Part shown: positions 1 through 7,665 of the stretch, one piece after another | How the letters are laid out: each line of letters starts with the position of its first letter | How positions within the stretch are numbered: position 1 is the first letter of the stretch | From: Clostridiales bacterium UBA1206 | GTDB taxonomy: Bacteria > Bacillota > Clostridia > Oscillospirales > CAG-382 | Reading direction: 5' to 3' | DNA: 10,313 bases | NCBI GenBank assembly: GCA_002310055.1 | Contig: DBXS01000020.1 | Coordinates: forward strand, 1 to 10,313 | Position numbers and translations under genes: made by a program | The notes under the pieces: model-generated | Databases searched by the model: none | What the model saw: only the letters and a program-made list of their open reading frames with translations | What the model was told of the DNA's origin: nothing

Positions 1-5
1 AATAG

Positions 6-14
6 TGATATAAT
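6..14 (+). promoter_or_regulatory. Possible extended -10 promoter element
   Basis: TGATATAAT reads as an extended -10 box (TG, one base, then a perfect TATAAT at 9-14). A start of transcription about 7 bases later, near base 21, would give a leader of about 27 nt before the TTG start at 48 but only about 12 nt before the ATG at 33. The -35 region lies outside the window, and the end of an upstream gene could also produce this sequence, so this is tentative. Confidence 0.35.
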
Positions 15-34
15 AGCATCAAAGACCTCAGAAT

Positions 35-38
35 GGAG
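35..38 (+). promoter_or_regulatory. Ribosome binding site favouring a TTG start at 48
   Basis: GGAG lies 9 bases before TTG at 48, the same 8-9 base spacing seen before the next four genes. The alternative ATG at 33 overlaps this motif and has only a weak purine stretch (CAAAGA) upstream. Confidence 0.5.
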
Positions 39-47
39 TGGTATCGC

Positions 48-1388
48 TTGACGAAAAGACTGATATGTTTGCTTTTGCTGTTGTGCGTGTTCGCCGTTTC
101 GTGCGCGAACGATACGGAACAAAGCGAAAGCGCCGAACTTTCCGGCGTCTCGGAGCCGGAACTTTCGGATACCGAAAGCGGCGCGGAGTCGGAGCCCGAA
201 CAGCTGCCGCTGCCGCGCACCGAAGCCGAAGTCAAACGTTACCGCACGGGCGAAGAGCAATCCGCGCAGGTCGAAGTCGCCGAATATATCACCGCCGAAA
301 ACTTCCGCGGCATAGTCGGCGGCACCTGCCCCGAGGGCGCCGAGGTGTTCGCGGTGCTGCGCAGCAAAGTCATAGGCCACGCATCGAGCAGCCACGGCAC
401 GTTCATACTCGAACTTCCCCTGCCGCAGAGCGAAAGTTTGCTGGAAGTAAAGCTTTACTGCTCCGAGGAACAAAAATCGGTCTCTTCGCCGGTCGCCGTA
501 AAGCTGCAGTCCTACGCCACGGGCGAATATCCCGCGCCGGGCGTGGTCTGGGTGGGAAAAAACGGCTGGCTCTTCTTCAACAACACCGAAAAACAGTTCA
601 CCAATAACGAGGATATTTCACAGCGCATGCGCAACCGCGCCGTCAACCGCACGAAGCAGCGCGTCGAAGCGCTCGCCCAAAGCGGGACCGAGCTCATTTA
701 CGTGCTCATCCCCAACCCCAACGAGCTGTATCCGCAGGAAATGCCCGACGGCATAGAGCAGGGGACCGTGTGCCTGCGCGAACAGGCGGCGGAAGCGCTC
801 CGCGAAGGCGGCGCCGTCGTGATAGATCTGGGCCCCGCGCTCAAAGCGCAGCTGGGCAGCACCGGGCACGAGCTTTATCACCACACCGATTCGCACTGGA
901 CCGAATACGCCGCGTATTTCGCGTACAAAGCGATATGCGACGAGTTCGCAAAGCGTTTCCCGGCCGCCGCCGCGCGCGATATTTCGGAATTCGGCTTTGC
1001 CGAGGAATACCGCGAAGCGGGCGATCTGTATTACGATCTCGGGATGCGGAAAGATCTGCTGCGGTTCCGTTCGACTTTTTCGCACATAACTTTCACCACT
1101 CCGATCGACCGTCTCAAATACGATCACGAAGAAGCGACGGTAATAAACAACGACAATATGGATCAAATGGATTTCACCAACTCCGACGGCGAAGGCAAGC
1201 CCTCGTTCCTTATGCTGCGCGACAGTTATTCCATAATGCTGTTCGACTGGCTGGCGGAACGCGCGTCCGAGTCGCACTACAAGCCGCTTTGGGAATTTGA
1301 AATAAGCGCCGAGGAAGCCGCGGCTTTAGGCGTAGATTATATAATAGTTTTCGTCTGCGATATGAATCTCAACAGCGTGTTAAGGTAA
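48..1388 (+). CDS. AlgX/AlgJ-like SGNH acyltransferase-domain lipoprotein
   Basis: This is probably an O-acetyltransferase accessory or catalytic protein acting on a surface glycan outside the membrane. From the TTG at 48 it has 446 residues. It starts MTKR, has a leucine-rich signal segment and a lipobox AVSC, so Cys19 would carry lipid. An acidic Ser/Glu linker (about 24-55) and a beta-rich segment (about 60-150) follow. The SGNH-like domain begins near GKNGWLFF. It holds TDSHW (Asp281, His283, Trp284) and RDSY (Asp392, Ser393), which fit the Asp-x-His pair and nucleophilic Ser of AlgX/AlgJ and DHHW-type proteins. Such proteins usually work with an MBOAT acyl carrier; none is in the window, though one could lie upstream. 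The in-frame ATG at 33 would add five residues and cannot be excluded. The family call is fairly firm; the substrate is unknown. Confidence 0.8.
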   Translation: MTKRLICLLLLLCVFAVSCANDTEQSESAELSGVSEPELSDTESGAESEPEQLPLPRTEAEVKRYRTGEEQSAQVEVAEYITAENFRGIVGGTCPEGAEVFAVLRSKVIGHASSSHGTFILELPLPQSESLLEVKLYCSEEQKSVSSPVAVKLQSYATGEYPAPGVVWVGKNGWLFFNNTEKQFTNNEDISQRMRNRAVNRTKQRVEALAQSGTELIYVLIPNPNELYPQEMPDGIEQGTVCLREQAAEALREGGAVVIDLGPALKAQLGSTGHELYHHTDSHWTEYAAYFAYKAICDEFAKRFPAAAARDISEFGFAEEYREAGDLYYDLGMRKDLLRFRSTFSHITFTTPIDRLKYDHEEATVINNDNMDQMDFTNSDGEGKPSFLMLRDSYSIMLFDWLAERASESHYKPLWEFEISAEEAAALGVDYIIVFVCDMNLNSVLR

Positions 1389-1429
1389 CGCCCTGCGCGC
1401 CGTTTTACTAAAAGAAAGGACCCGAGAAA

Positions 1430-4006
1430 ATGAAAAGAACAGTTTCGCTGATACTTGCTTTCGTGTTCGTGTTTGCGCTCGCGCTTTCGGTTTCTCCCGC
1501 CGTGTACGCCACTGCACTCACTGCCGAAGCGCCCGAACACTATCTGTGGATGACCACTTCGAACGGCGTCACCCCGTCGATAACGTTCACGCTGCCCGAA
1601 TCGCTTATCCCTGACGACGGCACCGTCACGCTGCACGCGAGGGTGCGCTTCGGCACCGACGTTTACGAGCAGGAACACGGTTCGGCTTACGTCAACTGCT
1701 ACGCGTATTCCGACGTCGAACACATAGGCAATTTCAAATATCTCATCAATTTCGTGGATTTCGCAAGATCGAACGCGTATCTGGATGACAACGGCGGTCC
1801 CGTCAAGGGCAGCTGGGTGGATTTCACTTATGAAGTGGACCCCGGCAACCCCTCGTACGCGCTTGGCAGGGAAGACACTCAGGTTGTCGTGACCGACGGC
1901 AGAGCCGTGTGCCGCGCGCTCAACGTCAGCGTGGGGTATTATAACGCCGAAGGCACCATAGAAATAGCGAGCGTCTCCGCCGAGATCAACGGCAGAACGG
2001 TATGGTCGGTCGATTTTTCGACCTTTGATCCTCTCGCCGCGAACACGAACCTGTATTACAGCGGCAGCAACGGGATCTCCGCAGATACAAAGGACGTGAA
2101 CTGGGGCTTCGGCGTAACCGAAACGCCTCCTCCCGCCGTCATCCGCGGCGATATGAACAACGACGGCGCGCTCAGCTCCGACGACGCGATCTACCTGCTC
2201 AGGCACGTCCTGTTCGGTGAAGAATATCCCATCACCCAGGACGGCGACCTGGACGGCGACGGCAAGGTCCTTTCCGCCGACGCCATATTGCTTTTGCGCT
2301 GCATTCTTTTCCCGGACGACTATTTTGCTCTGCGAACTGTCGAAAACGTGGCGCTGGGCAAAAAATACACCGCCAAAGCTCGCAATTACCGCAGCGACAG
2401 CTACGGCGACTTCAACGATTCCCAGGGAATACGCTCGCGCTTCAAGCTCACTGACGGATACGTCGCCGACAATGGCGATTCGTCGCGCATAGCGGGTTAC
2501 GAGACCGACACGCTGAGCGTCATAATCGATCTCGAACACACCTGCCTCATCAAAGAGGCGAACATTGATCTGTGGGGAGGCCAGAACGGCGTTTCCACCC
2601 CCGACATTGCCAGGGTCACCTATTACGTTTCCGACGACGGCATAGAATTCACCAAGCTCGGCACCGTCAGGGTCAGAACGGCGAACCTCGTCACCGTCGG
2701 CAGCTGGAAGAAGGGCGAATTTAAGCTCGCGGTCGACGACGTGCGCGCCAGGTTCCTGCGCGCCGATATAACCGTTTCCGACCACGTCTGGGCGTCCGAA
2801 CTCACGGTGAGCGGGTTTGAACTCACGGGGATCGGCAACCTTTCGGATATCCCCAAGATCTACGTCGATACGAGCGGCGTCCCCATAATCAAGGACGAAT
2901 ACCGCTCGTGCTCCATCACCGTTTACGATCCCACCGGCAAATACGCCACCATATCCGATCCCAACGCCACCATCAAGGTGCGCGGCAACTCGACTTCCAG
3001 CGGCGCGAAACAGCCGTTTAACATAAAATTCGATAAAAAACAGAACGTGTTCGGGTTCGGCAAGTGCAAAAAGTGGTATCTCATAGCCAATATGTACGAT
3101 AAAACGCAGATCCGCAACAAGCTCGCGTACGATCTCGCGGACGCTATCGGAATGGCGTACGTCCAGCAGTCGACGTTCGTCGAGCTCTACGTCAACGGCG
3201 TCTACCGCGGAATGTATATGCTTTGCGAATCCATAGGCGTGGGCGACACGCGCGTGGATATCGACATCGAAGGCAACGAATTCCTGTTCGAATTCGAACC
3301 GTGGGCGCAGTATTCCAACCCCGAATGGTTCACCACTCCCAGATACGGCATCATACTCGGGCTCAACGATCCCGAATCGCCCACCGAAGCGCAGCGCGAT
3401 TATATGACGGAATTCTTCACCGCCATGGAAGACGCCATCCATTCGCAGAAATACGGCGAAATAGCCAAATACGTCGACCTGCAGTCGTTCGTCGACGCGT
3501 TCATAGTGCAGGAATTCTTCAAACAGGTCGACTACGGCACCAGCTCCACGCGCTTCTATCTCAAAGACGGAATGCTTTACGAAGGCCCGGTGTGGGATTT
3601 CGACCTTTCCGCCGGCAACTGCTCTTCCACCTATTACACCGGCTACAACAACGTGGGCGGCTCGGGACTTTCGTGGCAGGGTCAGCACTGCTACGCGATA
3701 TGGAACCGCCGCCTGTTCAGGGTGCCTCAGATAATGGATATGGTCAAGGCGCGCTATCTCGAACTGCAGCCGTATATAATCAACATCTATCAGGATAACG
3801 AGCTGGGCAAGAACCAGATGGATATCCTGCTCGAAAAATACCGCAAAGATATAGACCGCAACTACACTCTGTGGTACACCGACACCGTCTACAGCGTGCT
3901 CGAAAAAGAGCTCGTCGACGGCACCTACGATGCCGAGATCGAATATCTGCGCGACTGGTTCGAAAACCGCAACGAATGGATGCTCGAAGATTTCGGGCTC
4001 AACTGA
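1430..4006 (+). CDS. Secreted CotH-kinase-family protein with internal dockerin and discoidin-like domain
   Basis: The 858-residue protein starts at an ATG 9 bases after GAAAGGA and has a Sec signal peptide ending near AVYA (about residue 27). Residues 28-235 form a beta-rich region I do not recognise, perhaps carbohydrate-binding. After a short TETPPPA linker come two dockerin-type calcium loops: GDMNNDGALSSDD (Asp241, Asn243, Asp245, Asp252) and GDLDGDGKVLSAD (Asp273, Asp275, Asp277, Asp284), each followed by a Leu/Arg-rich helix. Residues about 304-470 resemble an F5/8 type C (discoidin) domain, starting NVALGK. From about 474 to the end is a CotH domain: RGNST (518-522), KKWYLIAN (Trp549), a following IRNKLAYDLA helix, LYVNGVYRGMYMLCE, and GPVWDFD (Trp722, Asp723, Asp725), which matches the conserved metal/nucleotide site of CotH kinases. 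CotH proteins are atypical protein kinases, known from spore coats and also from secreted bacterial proteins. The dockerin predicts attachment to a cohesin partner. The real target is unknown. Confidence 0.88.
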   Translation: MKRTVSLILAFVFVFALALSVSPAVYATALTAEAPEHYLWMTTSNGVTPSITFTLPESLIPDDGTVTLHARVRFGTDVYEQEHGSAYVNCYAYSDVEHIGNFKYLINFVDFARSNAYLDDNGGPVKGSWVDFTYEVDPGNPSYALGREDTQVVVTDGRAVCRALNVSVGYYNAEGTIEIASVSAEINGRTVWSVDFSTFDPLAANTNLYYSGSNGISADTKDVNWGFGVTETPPPAVIRGDMNNDGALSSDDAIYLLRHVLFGEEYPITQDGDLDGDGKVLSADAILLLRCILFPDDYFALRTVENVALGKKYTAKARNYRSDSYGDFNDSQGIRSRFKLTDGYVADNGDSSRIAGYETDTLSVIIDLEHTCLIKEANIDLWGGQNGVSTPDIARVTYYVSDDGIEFTKLGTVRVRTANLVTVGSWKKGEFKLAVDDVRARFLRADITVSDHVWASELTVSGFELTGIGNLSDIPKIYVDTSGVPIIKDEYRSCSITVYDPTGKYATISDPNATIKVRGNSTSSGAKQPFNIKFDKKQNVFGFGKCKKWYLIANMYDKTQIRNKLAYDLADAIGMAYVQQSTFVELYVNGVYRGMYMLCESIGVGDTRVDIDIEGNEFLFEFEPWAQYSNPEWFTTPRYGIILGLNDPESPTEAQRDYMTEFFTAMEDAIHSQKYGEIAKYVDLQSFVDAFIVQEFFKQVDYGTSSTRFYLKDGMLYEGPVWDFDLSAGNCSSTYYTGYNNVGGSGLSWQGQHCYAIWNRRLFRVPQIMDMVKARYLELQPYIINIYQDNELGKNQMDILLEKYRKDIDRNYTLWYTDTVYSVLEKELVDGTYDAEIEYLRDWFENRNEWMLEDFGLN

Positions 4007-4024
4007 TATTAACGGCCAAAACAG

Positions 4025-4031
4025 AAAGGAG
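4025..4031 (+). promoter_or_regulatory. Ribosome binding site for the GTG start at 4041
   Basis: AAAGGAG lies 9 bases before GTG at 4041. It decides the start of the downstream membrane protein: the reading frame is open further upstream, but that part overlaps the end of the CotH gene and encodes no hydrophobic or recognisable sequence. Confidence 0.8.
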
Positions 4032-4040
4032 CGGCAAAAC

Positions 4041-5546
4041 GTGAAAAAAGAATTCCTGCGCGAAGACGGCGCTGTGCTGAGACATCCGTACGTCACGGCC
4101 GCGCTCGCCTGCCTGGTTTCGGTTTTTCTGTTCGATTATACGGCAGATAAGCTCACTCCGTTTTCCATCGTCCTGCTCTCTCTCGCCGCGCTGACGCTTA
4201 TTGCTCTCGCGGCGTACTGGTACGCGAACGGGATGCTCACGCCGCGGCGCGTGACGTTCCTCATACTCGCGTTTTCTTTCCTCGTCAAGCTCGCATACGT
4301 GCTCTGCACGGGACTCGGCGAGCGTCAGCACGACGTCGGCACCTTCCGCGAAGTCTCCAACGGCCACGCGGGCAGGATATTCCGTATGTACGGCGGCGAG
4401 ATATTCCCGGAAAAAATAGCGTCTATGTGGTACCATCCGCCGCTCCACTACGGGCTTGAGGCGCTGTGGATGAAATTTCTGACCTGGACCGGAGTCGCCG
4501 AAACCGTCGCGACCCACTACGTCACGGCGCTCACGCTGTTTTATTCGTGCGCGGCGTCTACGGTGTGCGCGGCGATATTCAAAGAGGCGGGCTTAAGCGA
4601 CCGCAGCCGCAATATCGCGCTTTCGCTCGTCGCGTTCCACCCCACGTTCATCATACTTGCGGCAAGCTACAACAACGATATGCTTTCGGTGCTGTTTATG
4701 CTCGTTTCGCTGCTGTTCGCCATCCGCTGGTACCGCAGCCCGGGTTACGGCAATATCGTGTGGCTCGCGCTCGCCATAGGGCTCGGGATGATGTCCAAGC
4801 TTTCGGCGGGCTACGTCGCGCCCGCGGTCGCGATGCTGTTTTTGATCAAGTTCGTCGAATCCAAAGGCGAACGCCTGCGCCTGTTCCTTCAATACTGCGT
4901 TTTCGGCGCCGTCTGCGTGCCGCTCGGCACCTGGTGGTCGTTCTATATGCTGTGGGAGCACGGAAAACCGCTCGGCTACGTGATGAAGCTTTCCGATAAG
5001 CTCGACCAGTATATAGGCTTCCGTTCGGTGACCGAACGCCTGCTCGGAATACCGCACAGCTTTTCCGAAGGGATCTGGTTCGCGCGCGCCGACCAGGGCT
5101 ACACCAATTCGTTCTTCGAATACAACATCCCCTCCGCCGTGGTAAAGACTTCGGTCTTCGGCGAATGGGACATAGGCAAAGGCGGCGCGTTCACCGAGAT
5201 CCTCGCCTACGCGCTTATAATACTCAACGTCATACTCATAGTGTTTTCGATCTGGTGTATGGGGCGCGCGGTGAGGAAGAAGTTCGAGCGTTTCGAAAAG
5301 TCCGTAAAAGCGTTCTTCTACGCGTTTTGGATCACCGTCGTGCTTATGTACGTCAAATTCTGCTTTGATTTTCCGCACAACTGCACTATGGATTTCAGAT
5401 ATATCGTGCCCGCGGCTGTCGTGGGGGCGATGTTCATAGGGCTTTATTCCGATACTCTTCAGAACAAACACGCAAAGCGCGCCGTCGCCGCCGTGTGTAT
5501 CGCTTTCTGCGCCGTGAGCGCGCTGCTGTACGTTATAACCGCGTGA
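4041..5546 (+). CDS. GT-C-type integral membrane glycosyltransferase (GT39/ArnT-like)
   Basis: The predicted 501-residue protein starts at GTG and is almost entirely membrane segments: near residues 18-36, 42-63 and 70-88, then repeated hydrophobic stretches to the C terminus. The first large outer loop carries ERQHDVG (Asp98), placed as the catalytic acid of GT-C enzymes such as ArnT and the protein O-mannosyltransferases. It is followed by YHPPLHYG (131-138), a hallmark of this superfamily, and by YNNDM (210-214). GT-C enzymes take a sugar from a polyprenyl-phosphate carrier and attach it on the outer face of the membrane. The sugar and acceptor cannot be read from the sequence. It starts 34 bp after the CotH gene and ends 28 bp before a second GT-C gene, so co-transcription is likely. 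Family confidence is good; the exact subfamily (GT39, DUF2142-like or other) is uncertain. Confidence 0.75.
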   Translation: MKKEFLREDGAVLRHPYVTAALACLVSVFLFDYTADKLTPFSIVLLSLAALTLIALAAYWYANGMLTPRRVTFLILAFSFLVKLAYVLCTGLGERQHDVGTFREVSNGHAGRIFRMYGGEIFPEKIASMWYHPPLHYGLEALWMKFLTWTGVAETVATHYVTALTLFYSCAASTVCAAIFKEAGLSDRSRNIALSLVAFHPTFIILAASYNNDMLSVLFMLVSLLFAIRWYRSPGYGNIVWLALAIGLGMMSKLSAGYVAPAVAMLFLIKFVESKGERLRLFLQYCVFGAVCVPLGTWWSFYMLWEHGKPLGYVMKLSDKLDQYIGFRSVTERLLGIPHSFSEGIWFARADQGYTNSFFEYNIPSAVVKTSVFGEWDIGKGGAFTEILAYALIILNVILIVFSIWCMGRAVRKKFERFEKSVKAFFYAFWITVVLMYVKFCFDFPHNCTMDFRYIVPAAVVGAMFIGLYSDTLQNKHAKRAVAAVCIAFCAVSALLYVITA

Positions 5547-5574
5547 ATCATCCGTTCATGAAAGGCCCCGTTTT

Positions 5575-7632
5575 ATGAAAGAAGAATCAAAAGTTCCCGC
5601 GTCGGATGCGCAAAGCAAACTGCGCCGCGTGCTTGCGATAATCGCGGTCGCCGCGGTGATACTCGCGCTGTGCGAACTGACCTTCGCTTCGCGCAAGAGC
5701 CTTGCTCTGGGGTTCAAAGACGCGGTACGCGTCGATATCCCCGTCGACCGCCTGAACGTCAAAAACGGCGTTATATTGAACGGCGGGCTGAAATTGCAGG
5801 GCAACACCGTGATAAAGATCCCGCTTCAGGGAGTGAAAATAGAATACATAGCGCTGAAGTTTGTCGAAAAGCCGGCCCTTTTTGAAGTTTCCGTGCTGGC
5901 AAAGGACGCGGCGTGGCGGGATTCGCTGCGCCCGTATCACAACCAGCGCGTTTACGCGGGCAGCGGCGAAGCCGTAATAGATTACGATTCGGCGGGCGGC
6001 GTCACGACGCTCGAGCTGGATTTCGATCAAGGCGCAAAAGGCGTGGTGCTCACCGGGATAATCCTCAATTACGCTTTCGGACTTCATTTCAATTTTTTGC
6101 GCTGGCTGCTCGTTTTTCTGGTTTTTTGCGCGGCGGTATTCATAAAAGAATATAAGCTGTATGCAAAAACGCTCGATCTTTCCGGCTCCGGCGCAAAGGC
6201 GCTCGTGTGCGCGGCGTGCGCGCTTTGCAGCGTTTTCGCGCTTATAGGCGCCGTGAAGAATTTTCGGCCGGAAAAATATCCGTTCGAAAAACCGGTCAAA
6301 GAGTATTCCTGCTATCAGCAGCAGACCGACGCGCTGCTCAAAGGGCGGCTGGATCTTGATATAGAATTTTCCGCCGGGGAACTGGCTTCGCTCAAAAATC
6401 CCTATGACGCCGGCGTCCGGCAGACCGAAACGAGCTCGTATTCCGCGCTGTGGGACCGCGCCTATGTATCGGAAACGGGCAAGGTGTATTCGTATTTCGG
6501 TATAGCGCCCGTGCTGCTGTTCTATCTTCCGCTGACGGCGCTGACCGGCTATATGCCGGGCGACGGAGCGGCGAACCTGTTCTTCACGCTTTGCGCGGTC
6601 GCGGCGTTTGCCGCCGCGCTGACGGCGCTGCTCAGGTATTTTAAGATCAGGACCGATCCCGTCACGCTGTGCTTTGCGCTTTGCGCGGTCGTCTGCGGGT
6701 CAAGCGTGTTCGTGCTCAACGTGCATCCCACCATGTACTTTACGGCGGTCATTTGCGGAATGCTGTTCTTTGCGCTTACGCTCAATTTCGCCTTCCGCGC
6801 AGTCTGCGCGCAGACTGCGTCGCGCCGCCGCGTACTGCTCGCACTCGCCGGGACGAGCGTGGCGCTCGCCGCGGCGTCAAGGCCCACCGCGCTGGTGTTC
6901 TGCGTAATGCTCGTGCCGCTGTTCATAAAATTTTTCATAAAAAAGACGCGCCCTCTCGCCGAGCGCATGTGCGACCTCGCGTTCGCCGCGGTCCCGGTGA
7001 TCGCCGGCGCCGCCGCGATAATGACGTACAACGCGGTCCGGTTCGGTTCGCCGTTCGATTTCGGCATAACGCGGCAGCTCACGGGGTACGATATGAGCTA
7101 TTGCGGGTACGAACTGTATAAGTTTTTCCCCGCGATGTTCCACTATTTCGTTCAACCGTTTTCGTTCAGTGGTATCTTCCCGTTCGTTTCGCCGTCCGAT
7201 CTCAGTCTCGGCGCCTACCGCAGCTACCAGTATTCGTACCTGTCGTACGGAGCTTTGAACTTCCCCGCGGTGTGGGGCGTTTTCGCCGCCCTTCCCGTGA
7301 CCGGGGGCGACCGCGTCAAGCGCGGCACGTATATTTCCGCCGTCGCTGCTGCGGTGTTCGTGGCGTTCACCGATTTTTGCCTCGGCGGAGTACATCTGCG
7401 CTATATGGGCGATATCCTGTTCCCGCTTTGCCTTGTCGGCGCGCTCGTGCTCGTCGAGCTCGTTTCGCGCAGCTCCGGCAAGCCGTACGCCGTCCACGTC
7501 CGCGCGGCGGCGTGGATCTGCATGGGGCTTACGGTCCTGATCGCAGGCGCGCTGATATTCGATAACGAAGCCGACAGCATACGCCTTAACGCTCCGCGGC
7601 TGTTCGCTCTTTTCGAAAATCTGTTCAGATAA
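5575..7632 (+). CDS. Polytopic membrane protein, probable GT-C glycosyltransferase with an N-terminal extracytoplasmic beta domain
   Basis: The 685-residue protein starts at ATG 9 bases after AAAGG. After a charged N terminus there is one membrane segment (about 20-37), then a roughly 130-residue soluble, beta-strand-rich portion (about 42-168) that should lie outside the cell, then a second segment near LHFNFLRWLLVFLVF and about ten further hydrophobic stretches. The loop YQQQTDALLKGRLDL (Asp252) sits where GT-C enzymes keep the catalytic acidic residue, and the GRLDL...NPYD pattern is common in bacterial membrane glycosyltransferases of the RgtA/B/C/D-like group. Role inferred: transfer of a sugar from a lipid carrier on the outer face, perhaps working with the preceding GT-C gene. 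The N-terminal domain looks like a small beta sandwich that might bind glycan; that is a guess. The gene contains a perfect 22-bp palindrome. Confidence 0.65.
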   Translation: MKEESKVPASDAQSKLRRVLAIIAVAAVILALCELTFASRKSLALGFKDAVRVDIPVDRLNVKNGVILNGGLKLQGNTVIKIPLQGVKIEYIALKFVEKPALFEVSVLAKDAAWRDSLRPYHNQRVYAGSGEAVIDYDSAGGVTTLELDFDQGAKGVVLTGIILNYAFGLHFNFLRWLLVFLVFCAAVFIKEYKLYAKTLDLSGSGAKALVCAACALCSVFALIGAVKNFRPEKYPFEKPVKEYSCYQQQTDALLKGRLDLDIEFSAGELASLKNPYDAGVRQTETSSYSALWDRAYVSETGKVYSYFGIAPVLLFYLPLTALTGYMPGDGAANLFFTLCAVAAFAAALTALLRYFKIRTDPVTLCFALCAVVCGSSVFVLNVHPTMYFTAVICGMLFFALTLNFAFRAVCAQTASRRRVLLALAGTSVALAAASRPTALVFCVMLVPLFIKFFIKKTRPLAERMCDLAFAAVPVIAGAAAIMTYNAVRFGSPFDFGITRQLTGYDMSYCGYELYKFFPAMFHYFVQPFSFSGIFPFVSPSDLSLGAYRSYQYSYLSYGALNFPAVWGVFAALPVTGGDRVKRGTYISAVAAAVFVAFTDFCLGGVHLRYMGDILFPLCLVGALVLVELVSRSSGKPYAVHVRAAAWICMGLTVLIAGALIFDNEADSIRLNAPRLFALFENLFR
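6798..6819. repeat. 22-bp perfect palindrome inside the second GT-C gene
   Basis: The arm CGCAGTCTGCG is followed at once by its exact reverse complement CGCAGACTGCG, with no spacer. It lies within codons for a loop (around Arg-Ala-Val-Cys-Ala-Gln-Thr-Ala) between membrane segments. It could form a cruciform or bind a dimeric protein, or be a chance product of GC-rich coding sequence. Confidence 0.9.
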
Positions 7633-7665
7633 CAACAACACAAACAACATACAGGAGTAACCGAA

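Noticed and set aside
62..75. A 14-bp match to the 25-bp repeat (GATATGTTTGCTTT) inside the first gene
   Set aside because: It lies in codons for the leucine-rich signal peptide, lacks the second stem arm, and a 14-bp match somewhere in 10 kb is plausible by chance.
3930..4040. Upstream extension of the first GT-C gene to an ATG at 3930
   Set aside because: It would overlap the end of the CotH gene by 77 bases, encodes an unlikely peptide, and has no ribosome binding site, whereas GTG at 4041 has AAAGGAG at the correct distance.
1337..4096. A 919-codon open frame on the minus strand covering the whole CotH gene
   Set aside because: It is aligned codon-for-codon opposite the CotH gene, where minus-strand stops can only arise opposite TTA, CTA or TCA. 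The CotH gene does not use these codons, so the frame stays open by default. The plus-strand product has clear domains, and the minus product is Arg/Val/His-rich with none.
4593..5471. Long minus-strand open frame opposite the first GT-C gene, and similar ones at 618-1277, 6877-7755 and 8119-9240
   Set aside because: These are shadows of the plus-strand genes: no ribosome binding sites, no recognisable domains, and charged low-complexity composition.
6584..6693. Repeated GCTTTGCGCGGTCG-like words in the second GT-C gene
   Set aside because: They encode similar Leu-Cys-Ala-Val stretches in membrane helices and are explained by codon preference and hydrophobic composition.
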